DNA of 64,000 bases from Micavibrio sp. UBA6139 (GTDB lineage: Bacteria > Pseudomonadota > Alphaproteobacteria > Micavibrionales > Micavibrionaceae), in contig DIVF01000054.1 of assembly GCA_002423285.1 (NCBI GenBank), positions 1 through 64,000 of the forward strand. The letters run 5' to 3'. Positions 55,573 to 64,000 of the stretch are shown in pieces. Numbering within the stretch: position 1 is the first letter of the stretch; every line of letters starts with the position of its first letter. The notes under the pieces were generated by a model. The model was not told where the DNA came from, did no database searches, and saw only the letters and a program-made list of their open reading frames with translations. The position numbers and the translations under genes are program-made.

Positions 55573-57456
55573 ATGCAAAAGCGTTGGAATAAACCCGGAT
55601 CCCTCTTTGCGGCGGTTCGCCAGAAACCTGTGGCCCCGGCCAAAAAGGGGCCATGGCAGTATCTAACCGGGTTTTTGCGGTTCTTCGGGCGCAATCTGCG
55701 CCGCCTTTGCACCTTCATGGGTGCGATTATGGTTTTTGGCATCGTGGTCTTTTTGATTGGCGCGAATGCAGAACAGGAAACATACGTCATTCCAGATCAG
55801 ATGGTTTTAACACTGCGCCTGAATAACGGGTTGAGCGAACATCCACCAGAAATGAGTCTCCTCGGTGGGTTTTCATCGCTGGCGGCGGCACCACTGACGG
55901 TGCGTGAACTGGTTTCTGTTTTGGATTATGCGCGGAATGACAATTCCGTGAAGGCTGTTGCGGTCAGTATTGAGGGCGGCGAATTCGCCCTGTCGCAGGT
56001 TCAAGAAATCCGCGCCGCCGTAAAACGCTTCCGCGAAAGCGGCAAGCCAACATATGCCTACAGCCCGTCTTATGCCGAGGCCGGGGGCAGCATGGGGGCC
56101 TATTATCTTGCCGCTGCGTTTGAAAACATCTGGATGCAGCCCGTTGGTGCGGTATCCCTGCCGGGGTTTGATGCCAGCATGCCGTTCACGCGCAAGGCGC
56201 TGGAAAAGCTGGGTGTGAACCCGCAATTTTACCAGCGTAAAGAATATAAAAGCGTGATGGAAAACTTCACACGCGATTCAATCTCCCCCGAAAACCGTGA
56301 AATGACGGCTTCGTTGTTGGGGGATATTACCAGTGTCATGGTCATGGATATTGCGAATGACCGCGAACTGGATGTTGATGCAGCCTATGCCATCATCAAC
56401 CGGGCTGTATTTACAGATACAGAAGCACTGGACGCGCATTTGGTTGATAAGCTCAGCTATTATGATCTTCTCGTTTCTCATTTGCGCGAAACACTGGTGG
56501 GTCGTGCAGATAACGAAGATTTGAAAATGGTGTCCATGGGCCGCTATCACAAATCATCTATGGGCGAGATGTCTCCTAAAACAGATAAACGCCCGCATGT
56601 TGGTTTGATCTATGCATCCGGCAATATTGTTGCCGATGGATCGCAGGGCGGGTTTAACAGCAATCTGGCGGCGGCAGACCGCATTACCAATGCCATGAAC
56701 CGTGCCATCCGCGATAAAAAAATTAAGGCCATCGTTTTGCGCATCGACAGCCCCGGCGGATCACCAACCGCATCGGAAACCATCCGCCGTGCTGTTGTGC
56801 ACGCGCAAGAGAAGGGTAAACCCGTTATCGTTTCTATGGGAACTATGGCTGGGTCGGGCGGGTATTGGATCGCAACGGATGCTGATCGTATCTTCGCTCT
56901 GCCATCTACCCTGACCGGATCGATTGGTGTGGCATCGGGTAAGGTTGAACTGGGCGCGTTGATGGAAAAAATCGGCGTGAACTGGGAAGGCGTAAAACTG
57001 GGCGAAAATGCTGATATGTGGTCCTTCACAAAACCCTTCACTCCAACGGGTGAGGAACGTATGAACGCCATGATTGATAATATCTATGCCGCCTTCACCG
57101 AACGTGTTGCAACGGGCCGTAAATTAACCCCCGAAGCCGTTGAGCGCATCGCCAAGGGCCGTGTGTGGACAGGCAACCAAGGTCTGGAACTGGGCTTGGT
57201 CGATGAACTGGGCGGATTAGACGCCGCCCTGAACTACACCGCGACAAAAGTCGGGGCCAAGACACGCGATGAAATCCGTATTGTTGATCTGCCGCGCGCA
57301 CTCACACCCTTTGACCGCATTCTGGAACTGATGAACATGGACGTGATGATGGGGCATGTTGCCACCACCTTCATGAACATGCTGGGTCAGGAAGTGAAAC
57401 AGGCAACAATGCCGGGTGTAACTGTTTATGATCCGGCGCTGCGTCAGGGGCTTTAA
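55573..57456 (+). CDS. sppA: Signal peptide peptidase SppA, 67K type
   Basis: 627 residues. A hydrophobic anchor at about 45-65 (CTFMGAIMVFGIVVFLIG) follows a basic cytoplasmic start. Two ClpP-like domains follow: the N-terminal one with the catalytic Lys in FYQRKEYKSVMENF (about 218-232), the C-terminal one with the nucleophile in VSMGTMAGSGGYW (Ser about 435). It cleaves remnant signal peptides in the inner membrane. It ends before a palindromic terminator. Confidence 0.93.
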   Translation: MQKRWNKPGSLFAAVRQKPVAPAKKGPWQYLTGFLRFFGRNLRRLCTFMGAIMVFGIVVFLIGANAEQETYVIPDQMVLTLRLNNGLSEHPPEMSLLGGFSSLAAAPLTVRELVSVLDYARNDNSVKAVAVSIEGGEFALSQVQEIRAAVKRFRESGKPTYAYSPSYAEAGGSMGAYYLAAAFENIWMQPVGAVSLPGFDASMPFTRKALEKLGVNPQFYQRKEYKSVMENFTRDSISPENREMTASLLGDITSVMVMDIANDRELDVDAAYAIINRAVFTDTEALDAHLVDKLSYYDLLVSHLRETLVGRADNEDLKMVSMGRYHKSSMGEMSPKTDKRPHVGLIYASGNIVADGSQGGFNSNLAAADRITNAMNRAIRDKKIKAIVLRIDSPGGSPTASETIRRAVVHAQEKGKPVIVSMGTMAGSGGYWIATDADRIFALPSTLTGSIGVASGKVELGALMEKIGVNWEGVKLGENADMWSFTKPFTPTGEERMNAMIDNIYAAFTERVATGRKLTPEAVERIAKGRVWTGNQGLELGLVDELGGLDAALNYTATKVGAKTRDEIRIVDLPRALTPFDRILELMNMDVMMGHVATTFMNMLGQEVKQATMPGVTVYDPALRQGL

Positions 57457-57460
57457 AAGA

Positions 57461-57484
57461 TTAAGGGGGCAATTGCCCCCTTAG
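57461..57484. terminator. Palindromic terminator, copy 6
   Basis: TAAGGGGGCAATTGCCCCCTTA, a 22-base perfect palindrome, between convergent sppA (ends 57456) and the HAD gene (ends 57492). Confidence 0.8.
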
Positions 57485-57491
57485 AACCTCG

Positions 57492-58181
57492 TTACTTCAA
57501 TAATGCGCGTAAGCGCAGTTCGAGGTCTGGGTAGGCCATGATGATGTGGTCGACGCCGATATTGTGTTCCAGAACAGCAATGGATGAATTCAGGCCATAG
57601 GCCAGTGGTTGGACCGGGCAGGGCAAGTAATCTGTGGCGGCGATGGCGGCCAGGATGTCTTTGCGGCGGTCGCCGATATACCAGATCACATCATTTTTTT
57701 CCGGGGCGCGTTTCAAACCGCCAACGGCTTGCAGAATCGGGTCGGGGAAAGGCTTTGACCGGGTAATGTCTTCACGGAAAATCGTGACATCAAAATATTT
57801 GGCCAGATCGAATTTTTCGAGGATGTCATGGCCGTAACCTTTACCCAATCCGTTGCTGACCAGACCCATTGGGATGTTTTGGGATTTAAGCAGATCCAAA
57901 ATATCGTAAATGCCGGGGCAGGGTTCAACAATTTCCTCAACATCCTTGCGGCGAATTTTATGCAAAGCGCGGTGGACGAGGAGTTTCGGGCGTTTGCCGT
58001 TTCTGAATTCGACCAGCGGCATCGGTTCAATTTTGCGGTGGAAGAGCTGTGAACAGAGCTTGGCCAGTTTATGCGATGCATCATCTAGACGTTCCAGCAC
58101 GTGCAGCAGCGCCGGGTTAATATGGCGCACCGTCGTGCCGTCCATATCAAAAAGGACGATGGTGGGTTTAACAAGCGTCAT
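57492..58181 (-). CDS. HAD-superfamily hydrolase (phosphoglycolate-phosphatase-like)
   Basis: 229 residues from ATG 58181, which overlaps the dxs stop as ATGA; the 58196 ATG lies within dxs and is less likely. Motif I is LFDMDGTT (10-17), motif II is LVSNG, motif III follows with KPFPDPIL and motif IV is [13 protein letters not shown] cap domain rich in basic and hydrophobic helices lies between. Substrate unknown; coupling with dxs and ispA could suggest a phosphate ester of isoprenoid metabolism, but that is inference. Confidence 0.85.
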   Translation of the reverse strand: MTLVKPTIVLFDMDGTTVRHINPALLHVLERLDDASHKLAKLCSQLFHRKIEPMPLVEFRNGKRPKLLVHRALHKIRRKDVEEIVEPCPGIYDILDLLKSQNIPMGLVSNGLGKGYGHDILEKFDLAKYFDVTIFREDITRSKPFPDPILQAVGGLKRAPEKNDVIWYIGDRRKDILAAIAATDYLPCPVQPLAYGLNSSIAVLEHNIGVDHIIMAYPDLELRLRALLK

Positions 58182-60124
58182 TGGCATAAACCGCAAATGG
58201 TTTCGACAATGTGCTTGGCACTCAACTTGGCTTCGGCATATTGCTTGGCCGGATCATCATGATCCTGGAATGTATCAGGCAGGGTCATGGTGCGGAATTT
58301 TGTCTTGGAAAAATCAGTTACACCGCGTGTGGTGATGTCTTGCAAGACCAGCGCACCAAACCCGCCAACGGAACCTTCTTCAATGGTAATCAGGGCTGCG
58401 TGATTTTTAACCAGATCATCAATCAAATCACGGTCCAGTGGCTTTGCAAACCGGGCATCGGCAACAGTCACAGAAATTCCCTTTTGCTCCAAAATCTCGG
58501 CGGCGTTTAGGGCTTCTTGCAAGCGGGTACCATAGGACAGGATGGCGGCATCGGTGCCTTTACGCAAGATTCTGCCTTTGCCAATCGGCAAAACCGTGCC
58601 GCGTTCCGGTAAATCCATGCCAACACCTTCACCGCGTGGATAGCGGAAGGCGATGGGGCCTGAATCATGGGCGGCGGCGGTTGCCACCATATCCATCAAT
58701 TCGCCTTCATCGGCGGCGGCCATCAACACCATGTTGGGGAGGCACCCCAGATAGGCAATATCAAACGCACCCGCATGGGTCGCACCATCTGCACCCACCA
58801 ACCCGGCGCGGTCCATCGCGAAACGAACAGGCAGGTTTTGTAAGGCCACATCATGAACAATCTGGTCATAGCCGCGTTGCAGAAAGGTGGAATAGATAAC
58901 GCAGAACGGTTTATACCCTTCCGCAGCCAACCCGGCAGCAAAGGTCACCGCATGTTGTTCGGCAATCCCGACATCGAAGGTGCGTTCCGGGAATTCATAG
59001 CCGAAGAGATCAAGGCCTGTCCCCGATGGCATCGCGCCGGTAATGGCGACAATTTTTTCATCGTGGCGGGCTTCTTCGATCAAGGACTGTGCAAAAACTT
59101 TTGTATAGGCAGGGGCGTTGGCCTTTGCCTTGCTTTGTTCACCCGTAATCACATCGAATTTGGAAACGCCGTGCATTTTATCGCGGGAGTTTTCCGCCGG
59201 AGCATAACCTTTGCCCTTTTTCGTGCGGACATGGATCATGACAGGGCCGTGATGGTTGTTGTCACGTGCGTTGCGCAGAACCGGCAGCAGATGATCCATA
59301 TTGTGACCATCGACGGGTCCAATATAATAAAAACCCATTTCTTCAAACAGCGTGCCTGTGCCCATGGCGCTGCGTGCGCTTTCCTCGGCACGTTTTACGG
59401 CATGACGTAGGGGTGAGGGCAGGGCCTCAACAATTTTTTTGCCCGCTTCACGCGCCCCGATATAGGTACGCGATGATACTAGGCGGGTCAGATAACGGCT
59501 CATCGCGCCCACCGGGGTCGATATGGACATTTCGTTATCATTCAAAATAACAATCAGGCGGGACTTTTTGCCGTTTATAAGCTGCGCCCCGGCATTGTTC
59601 ATTGCCTCATACGCCATGCCCGCACTGATCGAACCATCACCAATGACGGCAATCACATTGCGGTCTTCACCGGCCAGATCACGCGCCACGGCCATGCCAA
59701 GGGCAGCAGAGATGGAGGTAGAGGAGTGTGCCGCCCCAAATGGATCATATTCAGATTCACTGCGCTTGGTAAAACCGGACAACCCGCCACCCTGACGGAG
59801 CGAACGAATGCGGTCACGGCGCCCGGTCACGATTTTATGCGGGTAACATTGATGCCCCACATCCCAGATGATTTTGTCATCCGGTGTGTTGAACACCGCA
59901 TGCAATGCCACAGTCAGTTCCACCACACCCAGACCCGCGCCCAGATGCCCGCCCGTGTGCGACACGGCATCAATGGTTTCGGTGCGCACTTCATCGGCCA
60001 GTTGCTTTAACTGGTCATCGCTGAAATGGCGGAAGTCAGCAGGCACAGAAACAGAATCCAGCAAGGGTGTCTTGCTGGATTCGATGGAGCCTGCTTGATT
60101 GCTGTGGGCTGTCTTTGCGTTCAT
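58178..60124 (-). CDS. dxs: 1-deoxy-D-xylulose-5-phosphate synthase
   Basis: 648 residues, ThDP-dependent. The cofactor motif is [20 protein letters not shown] (about 157-176), the transketolase-like middle has [20 protein letters not shown], and the end is [17 protein letters not shown]. It condenses pyruvate and glyceraldehyde 3-phosphate at the entry of the MEP isoprenoid pathway. Its ATG overlaps the ispA stop (ATGA at 60121-60124). Order xseB-ispA-dxs is typical of alphaproteobacteria. Confidence 0.97.
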   Translation of the reverse strand: MNAKTAHSNQAGSIESSKTPLLDSVSVPADFRHFSDDQLKQLADEVRTETIDAVSHTGGHLGAGLGVVELTVALHAVFNTPDDKIIWDVGHQCYPHKIVTGRRDRIRSLRQGGGLSGFTKRSESEYDPFGAAHSSTSISAALGMAVARDLAGEDRNVIAVIGDGSISAGMAYEAMNNAGAQLINGKKSRLIVILNDNEMSISTPVGAMSRYLTRLVSSRTYIGAREAGKKIVEALPSPLRHAVKRAEESARSAMGTGTLFEEMGFYYIGPVDGHNMDHLLPVLRNARDNNHHGPVMIHVRTKKGKGYAPAENSRDKMHGVSKFDVITGEQSKAKANAPAYTKVFAQSLIEEARHDEKIVAITGAMPSGTGLDLFGYEFPERTFDVGIAEQHAVTFAAGLAAEGYKPFCVIYSTFLQRGYDQIVHDVALQNLPVRFAMDRAGLVGADGATHAGAFDIAYLGCLPNMVLMAAADEGELMDMVATAAAHDSGPIAFRYPRGEGVGMDLPERGTVLPIGKGRILRKGTDAAILSYGTRLQEALNAAEILEQKGISVTVADARFAKPLDRDLIDDLVKNHAALITIEEGSVGGFGALVLQDITTRGVTDFSKTKFRTMTLPDTFQDHDDPAKQYAEAKLSAKHIVETICGLCQ

Positions 60125-61032
60125 GTCCGTCTTTGCAATACGTACCGGGCCAGTTCTTTCAAGGTGTCGGCGCGGCCTTGGAAAATGTTGAGGTGCGCGA
60201 TGGATTGTTGAACCAGCATTTCAGCACGCTGTTTCGCTTGGTCTTTACCCATCGTGGAAACGAAGGTGGATTTTCCGGCGGCGGCATCCTTGCCGGAATC
60301 CTTGCCCGTTGTTTTGGCATCTGATTCAACGTCCAGAATATCGTCTGTCACCTGGAAGGCGAGGCCGAGGTCATTGGCGTAGTTCACCAGGGCACGGCGG
60401 TTTGATTCATTGGCCTTGCCCAAAATCGCACCGGCTTCGCAAGCGAAGGAAATCAGTTTCCCTGTTTTCATGCGTTGCAGGCGGCTGATGGTTCCAAGGT
60501 CAAATTCGGCTTTTTCACCGATCAGATCGAGCATTTGACCGCCGCACAGGCCATGCCCGCCGGAAGCCTTTGCCAGCATCGAAACCAGCTCGCAACGAAC
60601 GCGTGGGTCTTCATGTGTTTCAGGGTCGCTCAAGATTTCAAAGGCGAGGGTGAGCAGCGCATCACCGGCCAGAATGGCGGTTGCTTCATCAAACGCGACG
60701 TGTGTTGCGGGTTTACCACGGCGCAGCTGCGCATCATCCATCGCCGGAAGATCGTCATGGATCAGGGAATAGCAGTGAACGAATTCAACGGCTGCGGCGA
60801 CACGGCGCGCACGAACCGCATCAACACCGAACAGCGCCGATGTTTCCATGACCAAAAATGGACGCAGGCGTTTACCGCCATTGAGCGTGCCGTAACGCAT
60901 CGCTTCAAACAACGGTGCCTCAGGCAGATCTGTTTCCGGCAAAAGGCGCGCGATGGATTTGTTGACGCCGTCAATGACGTCATCCATGCGTTCCTGTAAT
61001 CCGGGGCTGGCGTCGCGTGGTGATGGGGCCAT
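60121..61032 (-). CDS. ispA: Farnesyl diphosphate synthase
   Basis: 303 residues. The first Asp-rich motif is [19 protein letters not shown] (DDxxxD type), and the second is [31 protein letters not shown] and [15 protein letters not shown] are family blocks. It joins isopentenyl and dimethylallyl diphosphates. AGGAG precedes the ATG. It lies between xseB and dxs and is coupled to dxs by an ATGA overlap. Confidence 0.96.
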   Translation of the reverse strand: MAPSPRDASPGLQERMDDVIDGVNKSIARLLPETDLPEAPLFEAMRYGTLNGGKRLRPFLVMETSALFGVDAVRARRVAAAVEFVHCYSLIHDDLPAMDDAQLRRGKPATHVAFDEATAILAGDALLTLAFEILSDPETHEDPRVRCELVSMLAKASGGHGLCGGQMLDLIGEKAEFDLGTISRLQRMKTGKLISFACEAGAILGKANESNRRALVNYANDLGLAFQVTDDILDVESDAKTTGKDSGKDAAAGKSTFVSTMGKDQAKQRAEMLVQQSIAHLNIFQGRADTLKELARYVLQRRT

Positions 61033-61038
61033 AAAAAC

Positions 61039-61296
61039 TTACTCCTGTGGGTCGAAGGGGGCTGTGCCGATTTTACCGTCTGCACCAACCGTGATTTTTT
61101 CAATTTTCGCCTGCGCTTCACGCAGTTTTTTCTCGCAATGGGTTTTTAAGGCCACGCCGCGCTCATAGGCACCAATCGACTCCTCAAGGGCCGATTTTCC
61201 CGTTTCCAGGTCCCGAACGATCCCTTCAAGCTCCAAAAGGGCCGCTTCAAAGGTCAAACTATCTACTGCAGCACTCTTGCCAGTCATCACAACCAT
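61039..61296 (-). CDS. xseB: Exodeoxyribonuclease VII small subunit
   Basis: About 85 residues. The XseB core is LTFEAALLELEGIVRDLETG followed by KSALEESIGAYERGVALKTH and the helix CEKKLREAQAKIEKI. It joins the XseA large subunit to degrade single-stranded DNA. The start is uncertain: ATG at 61296 (chosen), ATG 61287 or TTG 61308. It is the first gene of the xseB-ispA-dxs-HAD operon, 6 bases from ispA. Confidence 0.9.
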   Translation of the reverse strand: MVVMTGKSAAVDSLTFEAALLELEGIVRDLETGKSALEESIGAYERGVALKTHCEKKLREAQAKIEKITVGADGKIGTAPFDPQE

Positions 61297-61464
61297 CTGA
61301 TTTTTCAAAAGGATTTTGCGGAGGCGAGTGTACGGCAGACCGTTCGATTCCTCAAGTCATAACCATGCGTCAGGCGGCATTCTGCCCTGAATTCTTTGCG
61401 GGGCTGGCTTGCACGGTTTGAGGGTACAATAGAGTTAAGATTATGGAATAGGGAAGGACTTAAA

Positions 61465-61623
61465 ATGCCAACTGAAACACCGAAAGATACATTTAACCAA
61501 TTGAAAAACATTGATTTTCTGTCGTGGCAAGTGACTCGCGCTAAGAGCAATCATCAAGAGCGCGAAATCACTAAAATCATGTCAGAGCGCCCGCGCCAGC
61601 GCAGCGACGCTCATTTGAAGTAA
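61465..61623 (+). CDS. Small hypothetical protein, 52 aa
   Basis: A short frame with a good ribosome-binding site (GGGAAGGA, 6 bases before the ATG). The product (MPTETPKDTFNQLKNIDFLS ... MSERPRQRSDAHLK) is basic, without signal or membrane segment. It overlaps the stop of the convergent deacetylase-family gene by 13 bases. No family recognised; could be spurious. Confidence 0.45.
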   Translation: MPTETPKDTFNQLKNIDFLSWQVTRAKSNHQEREITKIMSERPRQRSDAHLK

Positions 61624-62531
61624 TTGCTCAAGGCCCGAATATGGGCCGCAGCACAGGATTTGAGGGCGGGAAGGTCATAGCCCCCCTCCAAAACCGACAC
61701 CACCTTGCCCCCGGCATACTGGTCGGCCAAGGCGCATAATTCACCGGTTACCCACTCAAAATCATCCTCCCCCAGATTGATCTGCGCCAGCGGATCATCG
61801 CGGTGCGCGTCAAATCCAGCGGAAATCATGATGAGGTCCGGTTTGAAAGCGTGGAGCGCCGGGAAAACCCGGTCGCGATAGGCGGCGCGGAATGCATCGG
61901 ACCCATCCCCAGCGGCCAATTGAACATTCAGCACACGCCCCGGTACGCTGTCATCGGGCCCACCGGTATTGGGGAAGAGCGGCCATTGATGGGTGGACGC
62001 ATAGAAGATGTCGTCATGCAGACGCGCCATCACATCGGATCCGTTGCCGTGATGCACATCAAAATCAACAATGGCAACGCGTTTCAGGCCCAGTGTTTGC
62101 GCGTGAAGTGCGCCAACGAAGATGTTGTTGAACAGGCAAAACCCCATCGCTTCTTCCGGTTCCGCATGGTGTCCCGGTGGGCGCATGGCGCAAAAAGCGC
62201 GGGTTGCTTTTCCTGCCGCCATATCCTCAACCGCCTGACACACCGCCCCGGCGGCATAAAGGGCGGCATCAAAACTGGCAGGGGACAGGACGGTGTCATT
62301 ATCCAGAAGAATGGTTCCCCGGTCGGGAATGGCATCTTGCAGCGCGTCGATATAACGCATCGGGTGTGCCCGCGCGATCCATTGCAGATCCGCTTCGCGT
62401 GCCACAATCGTGTCTAGCCCCATTTCATCGAACAAATCCAGCAGGGTTTGCAGCCGCGCCGGGCTTTCCGGGTGGCCGGGTCCTGTGTCGTGGCGTAGGC
62501 CGATGGTGTGGGTGTAAATATTTATTGTCAT
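61611..62531 (-). CDS. Histone deacetylase/AcuC-AphA superfamily amidohydrolase
   Basis: 306 residues from ATG 62531 (AGGACA about 7 bases upstream; the frame extends to 62552). The zinc-site pattern is present: AMRPPGHHAEPEEAMGFCLF (His-His pair), VAIVDFDVHHGNGSDVMARL (Asp and His), ISAGFDAHRDDP (Asp) and SVLEGGYDL (Tyr). The enzyme removes acetyl groups from lysine, polyamines or acetoin-related substrates; the substrate is unknown. It is divergent from the AGE epimerase gene across 53 bases. Confidence 0.92.
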   Translation of the reverse strand: MTINIYTHTIGLRHDTGPGHPESPARLQTLLDLFDEMGLDTIVAREADLQWIARAHPMRYIDALQDAIPDRGTILLDNDTVLSPASFDAALYAAGAVCQAVEDMAAGKATRAFCAMRPPGHHAEPEEAMGFCLFNNIFVGALHAQTLGLKRVAIVDFDVHHGNGSDVMARLHDDIFYASTHQWPLFPNTGGPDDSVPGRVLNVQLAAGDGSDAFRAAYRDRVFPALHAFKPDLIMISAGFDAHRDDPLAQINLGEDDFEWVTGELCALADQYAGGKVVSVLEGGYDLPALKSCAAAHIRALSNYFK

Positions 62532-62584
62532 GCTTATTGTCCTGAACCGCATTCTGCTTCATTTTAGGGATGCAGGACAAGAGC

Positions 62585-63862
62585 ATGAATTTTGGAACAC
62601 ACAGCACCGTTGAATATCTGGCCATCCGGTTGCTCCACCGCTGGGTGCCGAAATGGTATGAGGCGTTTTCTGATCCAAAAACAGACGGTTTTTACGAACG
62701 TCTTGGCCATAGTTTTCAACCGGTGCGCACGGGATCACGCCGCCTCTTGACGCAGTGCCGTCAATTATCAATTTATAGCCATGCAAGCTTGCAGCCCGAT
62801 TGCCCCGAATTTGGCGCGAACCTTAAGAAAAATTTTGAGCACATCATCAACCGTTATTATAACGCTGAAACAGGGTTATGGCGATTTAGCCTGAATGATG
62901 ATGGTGCGGTCGCGGATGAAAATTGCGATCTGTATTCAATTACCTTCGTGATTTTTTCATTCTCTTACTATTTCCGGGTCAGCGGTGATGTGCGTGCGCG
63001 GGACTACGCGATTAAGACCTTGGATATGATTGATAAGAAATTCCGTATGGCGCCCGCGGGGTTTGCGGAATGTTTGGGCCCTGATGGAAAACAACTGTGC
63101 CAGATGCGTCGCCAGAATCCGCATATGCACTTGCTGGAAGCATGCTTATTCGCCCATGAAACATGGGGTGATCTGGCGTGGCTGTCGATGGCGGGGGAGA
63201 TGGTTTCCATGTTCCATGGCTATTTCTTTGAAGAGGCGAATTGCGCCCTGCATGAATTTTTTACCGATGATTTAAAACCGCACCCTGAAAAGGGTGGACG
63301 GGTGGAGCCGGGCCATTATTTTGAATGGATATGGCTTTTGAAACGCTATGCCACAGCAATGGGTGATGCGAAGCGGTTTGATGCGCTGTGCGCGCGCCTG
63401 CTGACATGGGCCAATGCCCATGGATGGGATGAAGTTCACGGCGGGATTTATGATGTGGTGTCGCCCGATGGAACTCTTCTGGTTGATACCAAACGCCTGT
63501 GGCCGTTCACTGAAGCGTTAAAGGCCAACGCAATGATGCTGGATGCCGCCGGGTCGGATAAGGATGTGGTCAAGGCGCGTATTGCTGAAATGGTCCGCGT
63601 ATTCCAGTCACAATATATGCAAGAACGCGGTTTCTGGTTTGAATGGCTCAGCCGTGATCTGGTTCCGCAAACCGATTACATGCCGGGGACCAGCCCGTAT
63701 CATGTCTATTTTGGCATCATGGAAACACGCCGCCATTTACATGCGCGCGGATATTCCGTGTCGCTGGTCGCGCCGATGATGAATGTGGCCTATAAACTGC
63801 GCCGCGCCCTGTCCATGCGGGTCAGGGCGGTGCGCTTTTTCTTCAAGAAAATAAAGGCTTAG
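62585..63862 (+). CDS. AGE-family sugar epimerase/isomerase
   Basis: About 425 residues from ATG 62585 (AGGA upstream) or 430 from ATG 62570. The (alpha/alpha)6-barrel pattern of N-acylglucosamine 2-epimerases and mannose isomerases is visible: RRQNPHMHLLEACLFAHETW, RVEPGHYFEWIWLLKRYA, DTKRLWPFTEALKANAMML. The His in HMHLLEA and the EPGH block lie in the active site. It interconverts hexoses or N-acylhexosamines. It could feed lipopolysaccharide or polysaccharide sugars; the C-terminal tail is basic and helical (MRVRAVRFFFKKIKA). Confidence 0.88.
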   Translation: MNFGTHSTVEYLAIRLLHRWVPKWYEAFSDPKTDGFYERLGHSFQPVRTGSRRLLTQCRQLSIYSHASLQPDCPEFGANLKKNFEHIINRYYNAETGLWRFSLNDDGAVADENCDLYSITFVIFSFSYYFRVSGDVRARDYAIKTLDMIDKKFRMAPAGFAECLGPDGKQLCQMRRQNPHMHLLEACLFAHETWGDLAWLSMAGEMVSMFHGYFFEEANCALHEFFTDDLKPHPEKGGRVEPGHYFEWIWLLKRYATAMGDAKRFDALCARLLTWANAHGWDEVHGGIYDVVSPDGTLLVDTKRLWPFTEALKANAMMLDAAGSDKDVVKARIAEMVRVFQSQYMQERGFWFEWLSRDLVPQTDYMPGTSPYHVYFGIMETRRHLHARGYSVSLVAPMMNVAYKLRRALSMRVRAVRFFFKKIKA

Positions 63863-64000
63863 TTGCCAACCGGGGATTGAATGGTCATACCGGCGGCGGG
63901 TTCAATATCCGCGACGGCCGCATCAATAATCGCCGCTGTCTGGGCCACAACAGTGTCCTGTGGCAGGGTGCGGTTGAACGCCAGTTCCTGATCATTCAAT
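63859..64000 (-). CDS. Partial CDS cut by the right window edge
   Basis: The last 46 codons of a minus-strand gene, ending TAA at 63859-63861. Visible residues read LNDQELAFNRTLPQDTVVAQ, then TAAIIDAAVADIEPAAGMTI. Its stop shares bases with the AGE gene stop. The frame is open to the edge; too short to name. It is hydrophilic and Ala-rich. Confidence 0.6.
   Translation of the reverse strand, partial: LNDQELAFNRTLPQDTVVAQTAAIIDAAVADIEPAAGMTIQSPVGN

Overview
The window looks like a continuous piece of chromosome from a Gram-negative alphaproteobacterium of moderate GC content. Evidence: a C4-pathway 5-aminolevulinate synthase, a DUF3126 protein, an xseB-ispA-dxs isoprenoid operon, a class II DAHP synthase, lipid A/Kdo genes (an LpxL-type acyltransferase, lpxK, waaA) and an OlsB/OlsA-like ornithine-lipid pair. 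The gene mix would fit a Micavibrio-type lineage, but that is inference only. No prophage, CRISPR array, insertion sequence, rRNA operon or origin is visible. There are two tRNA-Arg genes.

Layout. 0.1-10 kb: a TSUP permease, rpsD, a TrmJ-type methyltransferase, a compact RNB-domain protein with one altered active-site position, an AT-rich membrane protein, gltX, and an NAD salvage pair (nicotinate phosphoribosyltransferase and nadE). 10-20 kb: a DUF1328 mini-protein, class II DAHP synthase, an HD hydrolase resembling eukaryotic class I phosphodiesterases, the ATGA-coupled waaA-lpxK-lpxL operon, unknown secreted and cytosolic proteins, and olsB-olsA. 20-32 kb: divergent mntH/mntR with a coupled fructosamine-kinase-like gene, a PEBP protein, etfB-etfA, a PRC-barrel protein, an SLC13 transporter, tRNA-Arg(CCT), an acyltransferase-3/SGNH gene broken by an in-frame TAA, an OmpA-like envelope protein and tRNA-Arg(ACG). 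32-46 kb: ygfZ, a family 9 glycosyltransferase, a lipoprotein, an orphan YejA-type binding protein sharing its start-codon bases with a divergent macro-domain gene, two PfkB kinases, a TetR/COQ9-like protein, hemA, a mini-ORF resembling YjfB motility proteins, a response regulator with a coupled partner, a ThDP enzyme and a full RNase II/R-type protein. 46-64 kb: phhB, a DUF1025-like protein without its zinc motif, a histidine phosphatase, an MTAN-like enzyme, htpG, pdxH, a 17-kDa-antigen-like lipoprotein, fabI, aroC, sppA, the xseB-ispA-dxs-HAD operon, a histone-deacetylase-family hydrolase, an AGE-family epimerase and a cut-off gene at the right edge.

Most genes are household or envelope functions; many operons are translationally coupled through ATGA overlaps, and convergent pairs often touch or overlap. 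The most striking structure outside genes is a family of six G5C-N-GC5 palindromes at gene 3' ends. Two of them share about 45 bp of near-identical sequence, so they look like a dispersed mobile or duplicated terminator element. Several proteins belong to known enzyme families but have lost diagnostic active-site residues (RNB, macro domain, DUF1025). No complete new multi-gene defence or secretion system could be supported.
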